A DNA stretch of 64,000 bases from positions 33,284 through 97,283 of the forward strand of contig SCUZ01000056.1 of the NCBI GenBank assembly GCA_004322535.1, written 5' to 3'. Within the stretch, counting starts at the first letter, position 1, and each line of letters starts with the position of its first letter. Made by a program: the position numbers and the translations under genes. Below, in pieces: positions 11,101 through 20,372 of the stretch. The stretch comes from Rugosibacter sp. GTDB lineage: Bacteria > Pseudomonadota > Gammaproteobacteria > Burkholderiales > Rhodocyclaceae. The notes beneath the pieces are model-generated. The model was not told the origin of the DNA. It worked only from the letters and a program-made list of their open reading frames with translations, and did no database searches.

Positions 11101-12280
11101 CGCAACATCCTTGCCTGCCGTGCAATTTGATCTCCGCGTGGCAGACCTCAAACTTTTCGATAAAAATTTACACGACGTTCGCGCCACAGGCGGCCGGGTG
11201 GATACGCTGGTAACCAAAGGCGAATTAAAAAGCCGTGAACTTTCCGGCAATCTGGAATGGCAAAGTGCAGGCAAGGGAAAACTTATCGCCCATCTGGACA
11301 AGTTCTTCATACCAGAAACCAGTGCCACACCCGCCAGTTTGCAAGCGCAGGCCAACGAAGTCATTAACGATTTGCCGGCACTGGACATCAGCATTGGCGA
11401 GCTGTCGCTGAAAAATCGCCCGCTGGGCAGTGTGCATCTCACCGCCGAAAACCGCGATGCTGCGTGGCACACCGTGATCAACGTCAAGAATGACAATGAC
11501 ACCCTGTCGATCAAAGGCCGCTGGCGTCCACCACCAACACAGTCTGAAACACAAATTGATTTCGATTTAACATCAAACAATATTGAAAAGACACTGTCCC
11601 GCTTGAGCTATCCGGAATCACTCCGCAGCGAACGGGTTAGCCTCACAGGTCGCTTTACCTGGCGTGGCGCTCCGCTCACAATTGATTACCCCAGCCTCAA
11701 TGGCAAACTGAAAATTGATACAGATAAAGGGCAAATCAAAAAACTGGAACCTGGCGTAGGTCGGCTGCTAGGCATATTCAGCTTGCAAACACTGATCCGT
11801 CGCGTCACACTGGATTTCCGCGATGTGTTTGGTGAAGGCTTTGCTTTCGATAGCATCCGAGGAGAGTTTGATTTTATTAACGGAGTCATGAATACCACTG
11901 ACTTGAAAATCAATGCCCCTTCGGCAAAAATCTTCCTCAAAGGAAGCATTAACCTGCTGAATGAAACACAAAATATCCAAGCCCGTGTTCAACCCGCTCT
12001 CGGTGAGAGTGTCGCGGTTGGCGCAATGATAGCCAATCCGATCGCCGGTGCTGCCGTCTGGGCCGCACAAAAAATATTAAAAGATCCTTTTGGCCAGATT
12101 TTTACATTTGAATATCAGATCACCGGCCCTTGGTCTGATCCTAAAGTCAATAAATTGGGGAATACCGTTGAGCCCGCCGTTGAACCTCTAATAAAGCCCA
12201 TAGTCGAACCCGCAGTACCCTCCCCCACAACCAAACCTGCCGAAAAATCTTCTTCTGCTGTACCACGGATTACCCCATGA
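8132..12280 (+). CDS. yhdP: YhdP family AsmA-like envelope protein
   Basis: A 1,382-residue protein with one N-terminal membrane segment (about 25-50, LSWGATLLYFAVALLVIALRYGVL) followed by a very long periplasmic beta-rich region, the layout of the YhdP/TIGR02099 family. In E. coli YhdP is one of the AsmA-like bridge proteins (with TamB and YdbH) that carry phospholipid from inner to outer membrane. The AsmA-like C-terminal region with LLGIFSLQTLIRRVTLDFRD is plain near residue 1,210. The C-terminal tail is Pro/Glu/Ser rich. The gene ends ATGA, overlapping the start of the amidase gene, so the three genes to tldD form one operon. This order (yhdP, nitrilase, tldD) is common in Betaproteobacteria. 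Confidence 0.93.
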   Translation: MPQIPTLSSFTNNRLLRGLPRSSGFVRIFHVLSWGATLLYFAVALLVIALRYGVLPQIENYRGDIEQAISTAIQQPVRIRAIEAHWIGLRPVLNLQGVEIRDAAGDSLLNLEHVTAEPAWDSLLYGELRLARLELLAPRIVLSRDKSGRFFAAGLEITPKKTDRNAFSLWLFAQHQIVIRDAAITWQDFLRNAPPLELNHLNFQLDNNKPSHRFGFTAEPPRALATRLDIRGNLKSRDLNQLATWSGETYAEIDYADLAGWRAWVDYPVAIPQGSGALRLWLNFANAQLTAATADVRLADVRLQLRPDLPELDLLKLDGRLAAERIDGGFSGSSNHLALTTRNGLTLPPTDVTLRWQSKTPQQTTLAGLSLLDLIPHAKKTGPDENNKPSGSFTANQLDLDTLSKLATFLPLNATAREQLNRYSLQGKLAELSLNWQGPVDALQHWSINSHLTNLGVSSLGPITHMAGINGHIAGTDQDGTIELNGKNSTIALPTIFAEPNLALDTFTTQAKWEKIANGLSIQLIKATFSNPDAAGEASGSWHALPAGPGEIDLVARLTRGNGNAVWRYIPLVVSQATRDWLRTGILAGTASEANLVLKGDLRHFPFRGGPSKNQGGLFEVRGKFHAATLDYATGWPDITGIDGELLFAGERMLITGKTGRIFGVDLRDVRAEIADLQTPEELLIVTGKAAGPTPDFLRYIEASPVGARIDHFTENMKAAGTGELELKLDLPLRRMEHTRIAGKYRFDSNRLTIDADLPPLADVRGQLQFSADNLEARDIRGTLLGMPLSVNITTSNNGVQVNAAGELTVAALRRQFAHPVFDHLSGGAKWNGDIRVKNKSADVKITSNLVGLSSSLPEPFNKSAKEPLAASFERHVLTNIRTDIGSAQKVGAGDTAQSKTTTKPSRPTPLLTNIPRDMLDIRLGPTARLQLGRRQDVSPAVITQGLLTLGDVSAALPERQLLVAMNLPKLDADAWRRLLLINTGGNQKTATSLPAVQFDLRVADLKLFDKNLHDVRATGGRVDTLVTKGELKSRELSGNLEWQSAGKGKLIAHLDKFFIPETSATPASLQAQANEVINDLPALDISIGELSLKNRPLGSVHLTAENRDAAWHTVINVKNDNDTLSIKGRWRPPPTQSETQIDFDLTSNNIEKTLSRLSYPESLRSERVSLTGRFTWRGAPLTIDYPSLNGKLKIDTDKGQIKKLEPGVGRLLGIFSLQTLIRRVTLDFRDVFGEGFAFDSIRGEFDFINGVMNTTDLKINAPSAKIFLKGSINLLNETQNIQARVQPALGESVAVGAMIANPIAGAAVWAAQKILKDPFGQIFTFEYQITGPWSDPKVNKLGNTVEPAVEPLIKPIVEPAVPSPTTKPAEKSSSAVPRITP

Positions 12281-13071
12281 AGCTTGCCGCCCTGCAGATG
12301 ATTTCAGGCCCGACCGTCACTCCAAATCTGGACACTGCGGCACGACTGATCAGCCAAGCCGCCGCTGCGGGGGGACAGTTGGCCGTCTTGCCCGAATATT
12401 TTCCACTCATCGGCGCAAGTGATGCAGAGCGTCTCGCGGCGCGCGAAGCAATGGACCACGGACCAATTCAAGAGTTTTTGTCCACGATGGCACGCCAGCA
12501 TGGTCTCTGGCTGGTCGGTGGGTCGTTGCCGCTAGTGTCCAACAACCCCGCCAAAATGCGCAACACCTGCCTAGTGTTCAATCCGCAAGGCGAACGTGTG
12601 GCTCGCTACGACAAGATGCACTTGTTCGGGTTTCACAAGGGCGATGAGCACTATGACGAAGCCGCCACCATTGAAGCGGGTGATGAAGTAGTTACGTGCG
12701 ACACGCCGCTTGGCCGGATGGGTTTATCCATTTGCTATGACCTCCGCTTTGCCGAGCTTTACCGCCACATGGGCGAAGTCAATCTGATCGTGATGCCCGC
12801 CGCTTTCACCGAAACCACCGGCCGCGCACATTGGGAAACTCTGCTGCGCACCCGCGCGATTGAAAATCAGTGCTATGTTGTTGCTGCGGCTCAAGGAGGT
12901 CGTCACCCGAATGGCCGCATGACCCATGGCAACAGCATGATCATCGACCCGTGGGGCGAAATATTGGCCCGCATGGACAAGGGCGAAGGCGTGATTCTGG
13001 CCGACTTCGACCCCCAGCAATTAGCCGACATCCGCACACGGCTGCCTGCGCTACAACACCGAGTTCTCTAA
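12277..13071 (+). CDS. Carbon-nitrogen hydrolase, probable deaminated glutathione amidase
   Basis: A 264-residue member of the nitrilase superfamily with the full Glu-Lys-Cys triad: Glu40 in VLPEYF, Lys113 in [10 protein letters not shown] and Cys153 in [10 protein letters not shown]. The YDKMHLF and [12 protein letters not shown] signatures match the Nit1 branch, which removes the amide from deaminated glutathione, a side product of transaminases; a role as omega-amidase is the alternative. It overlaps yhdP by four bases (ATGA) and is followed after 8 bp by tldD, so it is read as the middle gene of the operon. Cytoplasmic, no signal peptide. Confidence 0.9.
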   Translation: MKLAALQMISGPTVTPNLDTAARLISQAAAAGGQLAVLPEYFPLIGASDAERLAAREAMDHGPIQEFLSTMARQHGLWLVGGSLPLVSNNPAKMRNTCLVFNPQGERVARYDKMHLFGFHKGDEHYDEAATIEAGDEVVTCDTPLGRMGLSICYDLRFAELYRHMGEVNLIVMPAAFTETTGRAHWETLLRTRAIENQCYVVAAAQGGRHPNGRMTHGNSMIIDPWGEILARMDKGEGVILADFDPQQLADIRTRLPALQHRVL

Positions 13072-13079
13072 GGAAAATC

Positions 13080-14522
13080 ATGAACGCAAATCACCTCTCA
13101 GTCGCCGAAGAAACTCTTTTGGCTCCCTATGATCTCACTCCACACAAGCTGGAACGCGTCTTTGGCCAGCTCATGAGCCATCATGTGGATTTCGCTGATC
13201 TGTATTTTCAATATGCGCGATCCGAGGCTTGGAGTCTGGAAGAAGGCATTGTCAAATCGGGTAGTTTCAATATCGAGCAAGGCGTTGGCGTGCGCGCCAT
13301 CTCGGGTGAAAAAACCGCCTTCGCCTATTCGGACGATATCAGCCTTGGCGCGCTGCAAACCGCCGCTGGTACAACCCGAGCCATTGCGGCTGGAGGCGCG
13401 CATCGCTTAGCCCCCGCGTTACGCCATCGCCGAGTCTCCCCTGCACTGTATGCTGCAGGTGACCCGATCAGCTCACTGAAAGATGCTGAAAAAGTATCGC
13501 TGCTCGAGCGCCTCGAAGCCATGGCACACGCCACCGACCCGCGCGTCAAAGAAGTCATGGCCAGCATTTCCGGCACATGGGAAGTGATACTCGTCGCCCG
13601 ATCTGACGGCCATTTGGCAGCGGACGTTCGCCCGCTGGTGCGCATTTCACTCTCCGTCATCATGGAGGAAAATGGACGCCGCGAGCAGGGCTCTTCAGGT
13701 GGCGGCGGACGTTTTGATTACGCCTACTTTATCGATGACATGCTGCGTGAATATGCCCGCTGCGCGGTTCACCAAGCCAGCGTTAACCTGGCGGCAAAGC
13801 CCGCGCCTGCCGGTGAAATGACGGTTGTACTCGGCCCCGGCTGGCCGGGTATTCTGCTGCATGAAGCCGTGGGACACGGGCTGGAGGGCGACTTTAACCG
13901 CAAAGGCAGCTCGACCTTTTCCGGCAGACTCGGGCAGCGCGTTGCCGCCAAAGGCGTCACGGTAATTGATGACGGCACGCTGGTTGATCGCCGTGGCTCG
14001 CTCACGGTGGATGACGAAGGCAACCCAACGCAGCGTACTGTGCTGATCGAAGATGGCATCCTTGTCGGTTATCTGCAAGACAGCCTGAACGCACGCTTGA
14101 TGGGTATGGCGCTCACGGGAAATGCCCGCCGCGAATCCTTCGCCCATCTACCGATGCCACGCATGACCAATACCATGATGGTGAACGGCGAGCATGACCC
14201 GCAAGAAATCATCAAATCCGTCAAAAAAGGAATTTACGCAGCTAACTTTGGCGGCGGCCAGGTCGATATCACCAGCGGAAAATTTGTCTTTTCCACTGCC
14301 GAGGCTTACCTGATCGAAAACGGAAAAATCACCACGCCCGTGAAAGGCGCAACCCTGATCGGCAATGGGCCAGACGCCATGACTCGCGTCTCGATGATTG
14401 GCAACGACCTGGCGCTCGATCCGGGTGTTGGCACCTGCGGCAAAGATGGCCAAAGCGTGCCAGTAGGCGTAGGGCAGCCCACCTTGCGAATTGATGGGCT
14501 GACGGTTGGCGGCACGGCGTGA
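13080..14522 (+). CDS. tldD: Metalloprotease TldD
   Basis: TldD with PmbA/TldE forms a heterodimeric zinc protease that trims unfolded peptides and matures some ribosomally made peptides. The protein is 480 residues from the ATG at 13080, behind AAGGAAAATC; the ORF track start 210 bases earlier overlaps the amidase gene in another frame and was rejected. The zinc site HEAVGH lies at about 261-266, followed by [10 protein letters not shown], and the conserved tail [20 protein letters not shown] is present. TldD is the catalytic partner; the pmbA gene is not in this window, as is usual. Last gene of the yhdP operon. Confidence 0.95.
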   Translation: MNANHLSVAEETLLAPYDLTPHKLERVFGQLMSHHVDFADLYFQYARSEAWSLEEGIVKSGSFNIEQGVGVRAISGEKTAFAYSDDISLGALQTAAGTTRAIAAGGAHRLAPALRHRRVSPALYAAGDPISSLKDAEKVSLLERLEAMAHATDPRVKEVMASISGTWEVILVARSDGHLAADVRPLVRISLSVIMEENGRREQGSSGGGGRFDYAYFIDDMLREYARCAVHQASVNLAAKPAPAGEMTVVLGPGWPGILLHEAVGHGLEGDFNRKGSSTFSGRLGQRVAAKGVTVIDDGTLVDRRGSLTVDDEGNPTQRTVLIEDGILVGYLQDSLNARLMGMALTGNARRESFAHLPMPRMTNTMMVNGEHDPQEIIKSVKKGIYAANFGGGQVDITSGKFVFSTAEAYLIENGKITTPVKGATLIGNGPDAMTRVSMIGNDLALDPGVGTCGKDGQSVPVGVGQPTLRIDGLTVGGTA

Positions 14523-14903
14523 AGAAAATCACACCGTGTTTGCGCACGATGTGCGCGACCGGCATCAACACCTGTATTTCAATTTTCAAATAGCCAGGCA
14601 TTGTCGCTAAATAGCGACAACAAAAAATCCACCATCTCATCGAGATACGCAACGGGCGCTGCTTTTTGTCGCCATCAAGCGACAAGCAATCCAAGCAGGT
14701 TTTTAGCGGGTTCCGCAATCATTTGAAAACAATCACAAAAATATCTGGCCTGCTATTTGCTATACAGGTTTGAGTTGTATGCCCGATAAATTGGCCTGAT
14801 CGCACTCAGCACCATTGGTCGCGAACCTATCGGACACCTACGGGACTTCAATTGATGCATCATTCTCAAACCAGCAGCGTTCATTTTCAATACCTCAATA
14901 CTT
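14523..14903. other. Intergenic stretch with two hairpins sharing the same stem
   Basis: No gene is seen in these 381 bp. Two hairpins share the arm TTGTCGC: one at 14601-14620 (TTGTCGCT, loop AAAT, AGCGACAA) and one at 14666-14685 (TTGTCGC, loop CATCAA, GCGACAA). The first is followed by an A-rich run and neither has a clear U-tract on the tldD strand; read on the minus strand the first has a T-run before it. They could be end-of-transcript structures for tldD, or a small dispersed repeat. Further right the sequence is AT-richer and should hold the olsB promoter, but I see no convincing -35/-10 pair. Confidence 0.5.
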
Positions 14904-15695
14904 ATGCATACTCGATCCACGCCAGTCTCTGATCAGCGCCCCATAGCGCACCCCCACTCTCGATTACATCTCCATCTTGCAAAGACAACAGAAGAAATTC
15001 ATGAAGCACAACGCCTGCGCTACAAGGTATTTGGCGAGGAATTAGGTGCTCATTTAAACAAAGAGATACCAGGTCACGATACGGATCTATTTGACATTCA
15101 CTGTGATCACCTTCTGGTACGCACGCATGACGCCGGAGAAGTCATTGGTACTTGCCGCCTCATTTCTCCAGAAGCGGCAAAATCTGCAGGAGGCTATTAT
15201 GCCGAGGGCGAATTCTCGCTCACACAATTACAGCACCTGCGCACCGGCATGATAGAAATTGGTCGGTTCTGCATTCATCCTGATTATCGCAGCGGCAGTG
15301 TCATGGCTTTGCTGTGGTCCGGATTAGGGCAATACATCGCTCATCGCCAATACCTCTATTTAATTGGCTGTGCCTCCATCAGCATGCACGATGGTGGTCA
15401 TAATGCAGCCAATCTCTATCAACAACTGAGTGCCAAACACACCATGCCGGAAGAATATCGAACGACTCCGCTGCACCCTTTGCCTTATCAAAAGCTGGCG
15501 AGTGGAAAGCCTGCAGTCATCCCCCCGCTAATCAAAGGCTACTTGCGTGCAGGTGGGCATATCTGTGGAGAACCTGCATGGGATACCGATTTCAATGTAG
15601 CCGACCTGCTTTTTCTGCTCCCCATGACACGATTGAATAAACGCTATGGGCGAACTTTTCTTGATCCCTATCGCACTACAGAAGGATTCCATTAA
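14904..15695 (+). CDS. olsB: L-ornithine N-alpha-acyltransferase OlsB-like (GNAT fold)
   Basis: A 263-residue GNAT-fold acyltransferase of the haemolysin-like/OlsB family. OlsB moves a 3-hydroxyacyl group from acyl carrier protein to ornithine, the first step of ornithine-lipid synthesis. Family marks are RYKVFGEELGAHL, the IEIGRFCIHPDYRSG strand-turn and the late FNVADLLFLLPMTRLNKRY. It appears to stand alone: no olsA is beside it, though fused or distant olsA is common. It is separated from tldD by a 381-bp gap and converges with the radical SAM gene. A role with another acyl acceptor cannot be excluded. Confidence 0.82.
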   Translation: MHTRSTPVSDQRPIAHPHSRLHLHLAKTTEEIHEAQRLRYKVFGEELGAHLNKEIPGHDTDLFDIHCDHLLVRTHDAGEVIGTCRLISPEAAKSAGGYYAEGEFSLTQLQHLRTGMIEIGRFCIHPDYRSGSVMALLWSGLGQYIAHRQYLYLIGCASISMHDGGHNAANLYQQLSAKHTMPEEYRTTPLHPLPYQKLASGKPAVIPPLIKGYLRAGGHICGEPAWDTDFNVADLLFLLPMTRLNKRYGRTFLDPYRTTEGFH

Positions 15696-15752
15696 CAGGC
15701 TGTGCAACACGACTGCGGCGACACGTCCGGCAGCATCGCAGTGCCTGCCGAT

Positions 15753-16886
15753 TCAAAACAGGGATTGCTGTACAAGCCCAGTGGGTGTGCTCGTCGCTTG
15801 CCTGATATCCATATCCGGCGGTTGGAACAAAGTGGAATCCAACGCAGGCAAATGTTGATCGAGTCTTAAACGTCGGCAAGCAATCTTAAAGCGTTGCTGA
15901 ATGATATCGGCTAACGGCCCATCGCCACGATGACGATGGCCAAAGCGACTGTCATATTCCTTGCCGCCATGCATTTGGCGCAGCAGGCTGAATACATGTT
16001 CGGCGCGACCGGCTTCTTCACGTTCCAGCCAGTCACGAAATAGCGGCTTGACCTCATGCGGGAGGCGTAGCAACACATAACCTGCCGTGCGAGCGCCGGC
16101 ATCAGCTGCGGCTTGCAGAATGTCTTCCAGCTCGTGATCCGTCAGGGCCGGTATCAATGGCGCCACTAAAACCGCGGTCGGTATGCCTGCAGCAGACAGC
16201 GTCTCCAGCACAGAAAGTCGGCGCTGGCTAGACGCCGCGCGTGGCTCCATACGCCGCGCCAGATCAGTATTCAGCGTGGTAATTGATACAGCAACGCGCA
16301 CCAGATGCTGTTTTGCCATCTCGGAAAGAAGTTCCAGATCGCGCAGAATCAACGCGGATTTAGTCACAATACTTATCGGATGACGACAGACGGCCAGCGT
16401 TTCCAGTATCCCGCGCGTCAAGCGCAGACGCCGCTCTACCGGCTGCCAGCCATCGGTATTAATGCCCAGCGCCAAGGGTTTACACACATACCCTGGATGC
16501 GCGAGCTCCCGGCGCAACACCTCAACCGCATCGGGCTTATAGGCCAGCTTGGTCTCAAAATCCAGCCCCGGCGATAACCCCAGATACGCATGACTGGGCC
16601 GCGCAAAACAGTAGCTGCAACCATGCTCACAGCCGCGATACGGGTTGATTGAACGATCAAACGGAATATCTGGCGAATGGTTATAACTGATCACCGACTT
16701 GGCCGTATCGACGATCAGTTCAGTGGCCAGCTCAGTAGTCAAATACGGTGCAAACTCTTCAGTCTCGGTCCACCATCCATCGTCCGCTTCCTCGCGTTGC
16801 CAACGGGCGTAGCGATTGTCCGGATTACCAGCGGCGCCGCGTCCTTTTTGTGTGGCCTTCATTGCATGATCTTTATCATCCCGCAT
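15753..16886 (-). CDS. PA0069 family radical SAM protein (SplB-like)
   Basis: A 377-residue radical S-adenosylmethionine protein. The iron-sulfur cluster motif is CEHGCSYC (CxxxCxxC) in NPYRGCEHGCSYCFARPSHAY, close to the arrangement of spore photoproduct lyase-like and PA0069-type proteins. The reaction of this family is not established. Two starts are possible, Met1 at 16886 or Met9 (MKATQKG) at 16862; neither has a strong ribosome site. The stop is 8 bp... downstream of nothing on the same strand, and its start lies 8 bp after the end of the MoaB/CinA-fold gene, so those two are probably cotranscribed. Confidence 0.88.
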   Translation of the reverse strand: MRDDKDHAMKATQKGRGAAGNPDNRYARWQREEADDGWWTETEEFAPYLTTELATELIVDTAKSVISYNHSPDIPFDRSINPYRGCEHGCSYCFARPSHAYLGLSPGLDFETKLAYKPDAVEVLRRELAHPGYVCKPLALGINTDGWQPVERRLRLTRGILETLAVCRHPISIVTKSALILRDLELLSEMAKQHLVRVAVSITTLNTDLARRMEPRAASSQRRLSVLETLSAAGIPTAVLVAPLIPALTDHELEDILQAAADAGARTAGYVLLRLPHEVKPLFRDWLEREEAGRAEHVFSLLRQMHGGKEYDSRFGHRHRGDGPLADIIQQRFKIACRRLRLDQHLPALDSTLFQPPDMDIRQATSTPTGLVQQSLF

Positions 16887-16894
16887 GCAGCGTT

Positions 16895-17665
16895 CTATGT
16901 CGCGGCAGATCTCGGATCGGATGTGTACCCTAGTGCCATCACCCCGTGGCGCAGCATCTCCATCGCTGGCGGCACCTGTCCCGGTTCGCCGCGCACACCC
17001 AGCTCGACATGAAAAGGCATGGCTTGCGAGCCAAGGAAGGGCAAACTGAAAGTCTTCACGGCAGGGAACCGCTCTTCAACAGCGAGCATTAACGGAATCA
17101 GCAAACTTTCAACACCACCCCAAACGAGTATGGCATCATCCGTCACGGGTGTGGCATTGAACAGGTGACGATACCTGGTATCTAATACCCACTCCACCAT
17201 TGGCCAGGCCATTTGCGGAAAACCCGGCACAAAATAATGTCTCCCCAGTGAAAAACCGGCAATGCGGTTAAACGGGTTGGGAATAATTTGGCTACCTGCA
17301 GGAAAGCGCCCCATATCCAGCGATTCAATCGTCAGTTCGCGATTCATCTCGACAAAGCGAGCACGAATTTCATGCTCTGCCTCGGGATGCAAAAACAAGT
17401 CGACGTCTGCCGCCGCCGCCGCCGCCTGGCGTGTGTGATCATCAGGCGTATTGCCGATGCCGCCGAAACTAAAGACAATGTCACTACTCGCTAAAGTGCG
17501 GCGAAAAGTATCGATCAAGCGCTGCCGGTCATCCCCGATATACATTGCCCAGTCCAGATGCATGCCGCGCACAGCAAGGATTTCAAGTAGCTTGGAAAAA
17601 TGGCTATCCGCACGCTTGCCACGCGTGATCTCATCGCCAATAATAATTGCACCAATCGATTGCAT
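16895..17665 (-). CDS. CinA N-terminal-type (MoaB/MogA fold) protein
   Basis: A 256-residue protein made of the molybdopterin-binding MoaB/MogA fold found at the N-terminus of CinA (competence/damage-inducible) proteins: IGAIIIGDEITRGKRAD, then the DIVFSFGGIGNTPDDHT nucleotide loop. It lacks the C-terminal nicotinamide-mononucleotide deamidase domain of full CinA, and stand-alone forms have no settled function. It lies just upstream of the radical SAM gene (8-bp gap) and 67 bp from the start of the neighbouring 849-residue gene's 3' end, all leftward. Call is firm for the fold, open for the reaction. Confidence 0.85.
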   Translation of the reverse strand: MQSIGAIIIGDEITRGKRADSHFSKLLEILAVRGMHLDWAMYIGDDRQRLIDTFRRTLASSDIVFSFGGIGNTPDDHTRQAAAAAADVDLFLHPEAEHEIRARFVEMNRELTIESLDMGRFPAGSQIIPNPFNRIAGFSLGRHYFVPGFPQMAWPMVEWVLDTRYRHLFNATPVTDDAILVWGGVESLLIPLMLAVEERFPAVKTFSLPFLGSQAMPFHVELGVRGEPGQVPPAMEMLRHGVMALGYTSDPRSAAT

Positions 17666-17732
17666 TGCGGTTTCCTCTATGTTGTCTTTCTTATCGTTTG
17701 CTCAGGTCAGCAGGCAAAGACCTCTCAATGAT

Positions 17733-20282
17733 TCAACGACCAAACTGCGGAGCATCCAGCGGTCCTGTAATGGACACGGCACGCCTCACGTTAATGAAAT
17801 TCGACTTAAGCTCAACAAAAAACCGACTGCTTATCATCTTGTCGGCGCTGATGTCTGCGTTGCCTGTCGTTGTCATGATACCGTCAATCATTTTCACATT
17901 GCGCAGTTGCGTCTTGCCGTGACTATAAGCAAATTTTCCGTCGAGTGTGGCATAGGGCGTTCTGCCACCACTGCCCAGCCCGCGTAAAGCCTGGCCAAGA
18001 TCTATGCCGTGTAGAACCCCCCGCTCGACTAGAAAGCTGCCTTCCGCGCGTGCAGATGCCGTGAGTAACGCCGGGTCGGCTGCTTGCATTGCAAAGGTGC
18101 CGCTCCCGCTAAGCAGCCCGCCTTCCGATAGCGCAGGGAACATGGCCGCCGTATCAAGCAGCTTTGCCCGGGCTTCACCATTGAGCGTCCATCCAGCGCT
18201 CCAATTCAACCTCGCCTTGCCACTGACATAACCACCATGGATTTCACCCGAAAATCCAGACACCGCAAATTCCTTGTTTACCAGAATGCCGACTGCTGAA
18301 AAATTGTTAAGCGTCAGCTGTTCAAGCCCACTCGGACTCACACTCTCCAGACTCAGAGGCACAGTGTAAGCTGCAGCACTTAGCGTCACGCGCGCGCCAT
18401 TGTCTATTGCATTAAGCTCGGCATTGAACTTCCGGCCCGGCGTCCGCAATTCAATCTTCTGCCAGTTGCCATGAGCATCGACCGCGGCATTGGCATCGAA
18501 ATTTGGCAATGCACCAAACGGCCCGCTCACCTGTACGCCTTTGACCTCGATACGTGGAAAGCCCAGAGCATTCGCTTGTGCCCTACCGGCCAGAATCCAC
18601 GAAACTCCCTCGGCATTCAAGGTCGCCGATTCAGCATCAATCAAAGTAATCGCGTTCTGGCCACTGAAAAGTGTGCCAATTGAAGTCTTGGCCTTGACTA
18701 GTGCAACACGAATCTGGCCCTGATCGCCAATAGTGACATCTTGCAGACGCCAATGCGGCGTAGGCAGCAGCCAGAAGTGTAGAGCCTTTGCTTTTACCGG
18801 TTGCCTGAATTGAGCAGTCGCTGTTTTTTCGAGCACGGACAACCGCTCATCAAATGAAATGACATGCAGAACGGCCACCCCCACAAACAGAGCAAATACT
18901 GCGCCTCGCACAAGCTTGCGTCGCACCTTTTGATTCTTCCTAAACTGGTCGGTCAAGGCATGATGCATCGATGCCAGCGTGCTTGCGATACCTGTTGCCC
19001 AGGCTGTGCCAGTCCGGCGTACACTCTGTCGATCCGGTAATGGAGTTGCTACTACGAAGCCTTTTTCCATCTCATCCATATAGGCTTTTTTTTCGGCAAG
19101 TTCCTGCGCTTCTCGCCTTGCCCTGGCCTTGGCCTCGGCTTTCTCTTTGGCCGCGGCCTCACGCCGCATCTTCGCTTGCGCTTTTTTCTGCGCTGCGGCT
19201 GCCTTCTTTGCACGCTTTTCTTCAGTCTTGCGCTGCGCCAAAGCGTCAGCCTCCTGTTGGGCTTTAGCTTCCATCTCGCGCCGGATCTGCGCTGCAGCTT
19301 CTTGCTTCGCCTGCTCTTCCCCAGCCTTGCGCTGTGCCAAAGCGTCAGCCTCCTGTTGCGCTTTAGCTGCCTCTTCTTGCCGTATCAATGCTTCAGCGTC
19401 CGTCTTCGCCTGCTCTTCTTCAGCCTTGCGTTGCGCCAGAATTTTGGCTTCCAGTCGCGACTTTGCCCATATTTCGCGTCGCCGCTGTTCAGCCGCATCT
19501 GCTGCAGCCCTCGCTTCTGCTTCGCGTTGCAGTCGCTCTTCTTCAGCCTTGCGTTGCGCTAGAGCATCCGCTTCCTGTCTCACTTTAGCTTCCACCTCTT
19601 GCCGTATCAGCGCTTCGATTTTTTTACGCGCCAACTCTTGCTCGGCCTGACGTTGCGCCACGGCTTCAGCGTCCTTTTCAGCCTTAGCCTCTGCCTCATG
19701 CTTCAGTCGTACTTCGATTTCCCGCTGTGCATCTAGTCGTGCCTTTTCTTTGACCTCTTTCGCGGCTTGCGCTTCTTCCGCCCGGCGGAGGGTCTCCGCT
19801 TCAGCTTCCTTCTGCACCCGATCTTCTTCGGCCTTGCGGCGCGCCAATACCTCAGCCTTTTGTTTTGCCTTGACTTCAGCTTCTTGCTGTATCTGCACTT
19901 CAGCTTTTTTACGTGCCTGAGCTTCTGCCGGATCTACGATAGGGGCAGCAGGCATCGAAGGCGGGGCGGCCATCGCGGTGAAATCAAATTCATTTTCGGC
20001 GTGGCTTACCAATGGCGGGGGCCTTACTATCGCGCCCGGCCGCACAGACGGCGCACGGTATTCCTCCGGGTCACGAATATAGCCATCCCTGATCAGTTCA
20101 GATATGACTTGCTGCAACGCTTTTTCAGAGTAACCGTCGAGCGCTTTGAGCAGTGCATGAAAATCGGATTTGCCATCCACGGACTCCAGCACTCTGCGCA
20201 GCTCACGCGGGAAACCTTTCGTTTTATTCACAACCTCGCGAAAACCCCGCGCAGTTTTTGAATAAATTGTTTTATCTTCCAT
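17733..20282 (-). CDS. Large protein with N-terminal helical domain, long coiled coil, one membrane segment and AsmA-like C-terminus
   Basis: I do not recognise a named family for the whole 849 residues. Residues 1-90 form a compact helical domain (SDFHALLKALDGYSEKALQQVISELIRDGYI) resembling a winged-helix or response module. About 120-410 is an almost unbroken Ala/Glu/Lys/Arg/Gln coiled coil with imperfect repeats of the type ADALAQRKAEEE, reminiscent of TolA-like stalks. A single hydrophobic segment lies near 450 (VRGAVFALFVGVAVLHVISF). The rest (about 470-849) is beta-rich and resembles AsmA-family C-termini (ARAEGSFLVERGVLHGIDLGQALRGL). The topology suggests a long cytoplasmic stalk and a periplasmic lipid-type domain. 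It lies between the EI24 and MoaB/CinA-fold genes on the same strand. The repeats make GC-rich shadow frames on the other strand. Confidence 0.8.
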   Translation of the reverse strand: MEDKTIYSKTARGFREVVNKTKGFPRELRRVLESVDGKSDFHALLKALDGYSEKALQQVISELIRDGYIRDPEEYRAPSVRPGAIVRPPPLVSHAENEFDFTAMAAPPSMPAAPIVDPAEAQARKKAEVQIQQEAEVKAKQKAEVLARRKAEEDRVQKEAEAETLRRAEEAQAAKEVKEKARLDAQREIEVRLKHEAEAKAEKDAEAVAQRQAEQELARKKIEALIRQEVEAKVRQEADALAQRKAEEERLQREAEARAAADAAEQRRREIWAKSRLEAKILAQRKAEEEQAKTDAEALIRQEEAAKAQQEADALAQRKAGEEQAKQEAAAQIRREMEAKAQQEADALAQRKTEEKRAKKAAAAQKKAQAKMRREAAAKEKAEAKARARREAQELAEKKAYMDEMEKGFVVATPLPDRQSVRRTGTAWATGIASTLASMHHALTDQFRKNQKVRRKLVRGAVFALFVGVAVLHVISFDERLSVLEKTATAQFRQPVKAKALHFWLLPTPHWRLQDVTIGDQGQIRVALVKAKTSIGTLFSGQNAITLIDAESATLNAEGVSWILAGRAQANALGFPRIEVKGVQVSGPFGALPNFDANAAVDAHGNWQKIELRTPGRKFNAELNAIDNGARVTLSAAAYTVPLSLESVSPSGLEQLTLNNFSAVGILVNKEFAVSGFSGEIHGGYVSGKARLNWSAGWTLNGEARAKLLDTAAMFPALSEGGLLSGSGTFAMQAADPALLTASARAEGSFLVERGVLHGIDLGQALRGLGSGGRTPYATLDGKFAYSHGKTQLRNVKMIDGIMTTTGNADISADKMISSRFFVELKSNFINVRRAVSITGPLDAPQFGR

Positions 20283-20372
20283 GTCGTTACTGCTCGGTTA
20301 TAGAGACAACAATGAACGATATATCATAGTTTCAACCGGCTTGTGAGGAACGGGGCAATTTTCACCACAGTT

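Noticed and set aside
12870-13079. Longer tldD frame starting inside the amidase gene
   Set aside because: The extra 70 residues overlap conserved amidase sequence in another frame; AAGGAAAATCATG at 13080 is the better start.
19129-20261. Long plus-strand frames opposite the 849-residue protein (173, 164, 128 residues)
   Set aside because: Cys/Ser/Leu-rich mirror frames produced by the Ala/Glu/Lys coiled-coil repeats; no ribosome sites.
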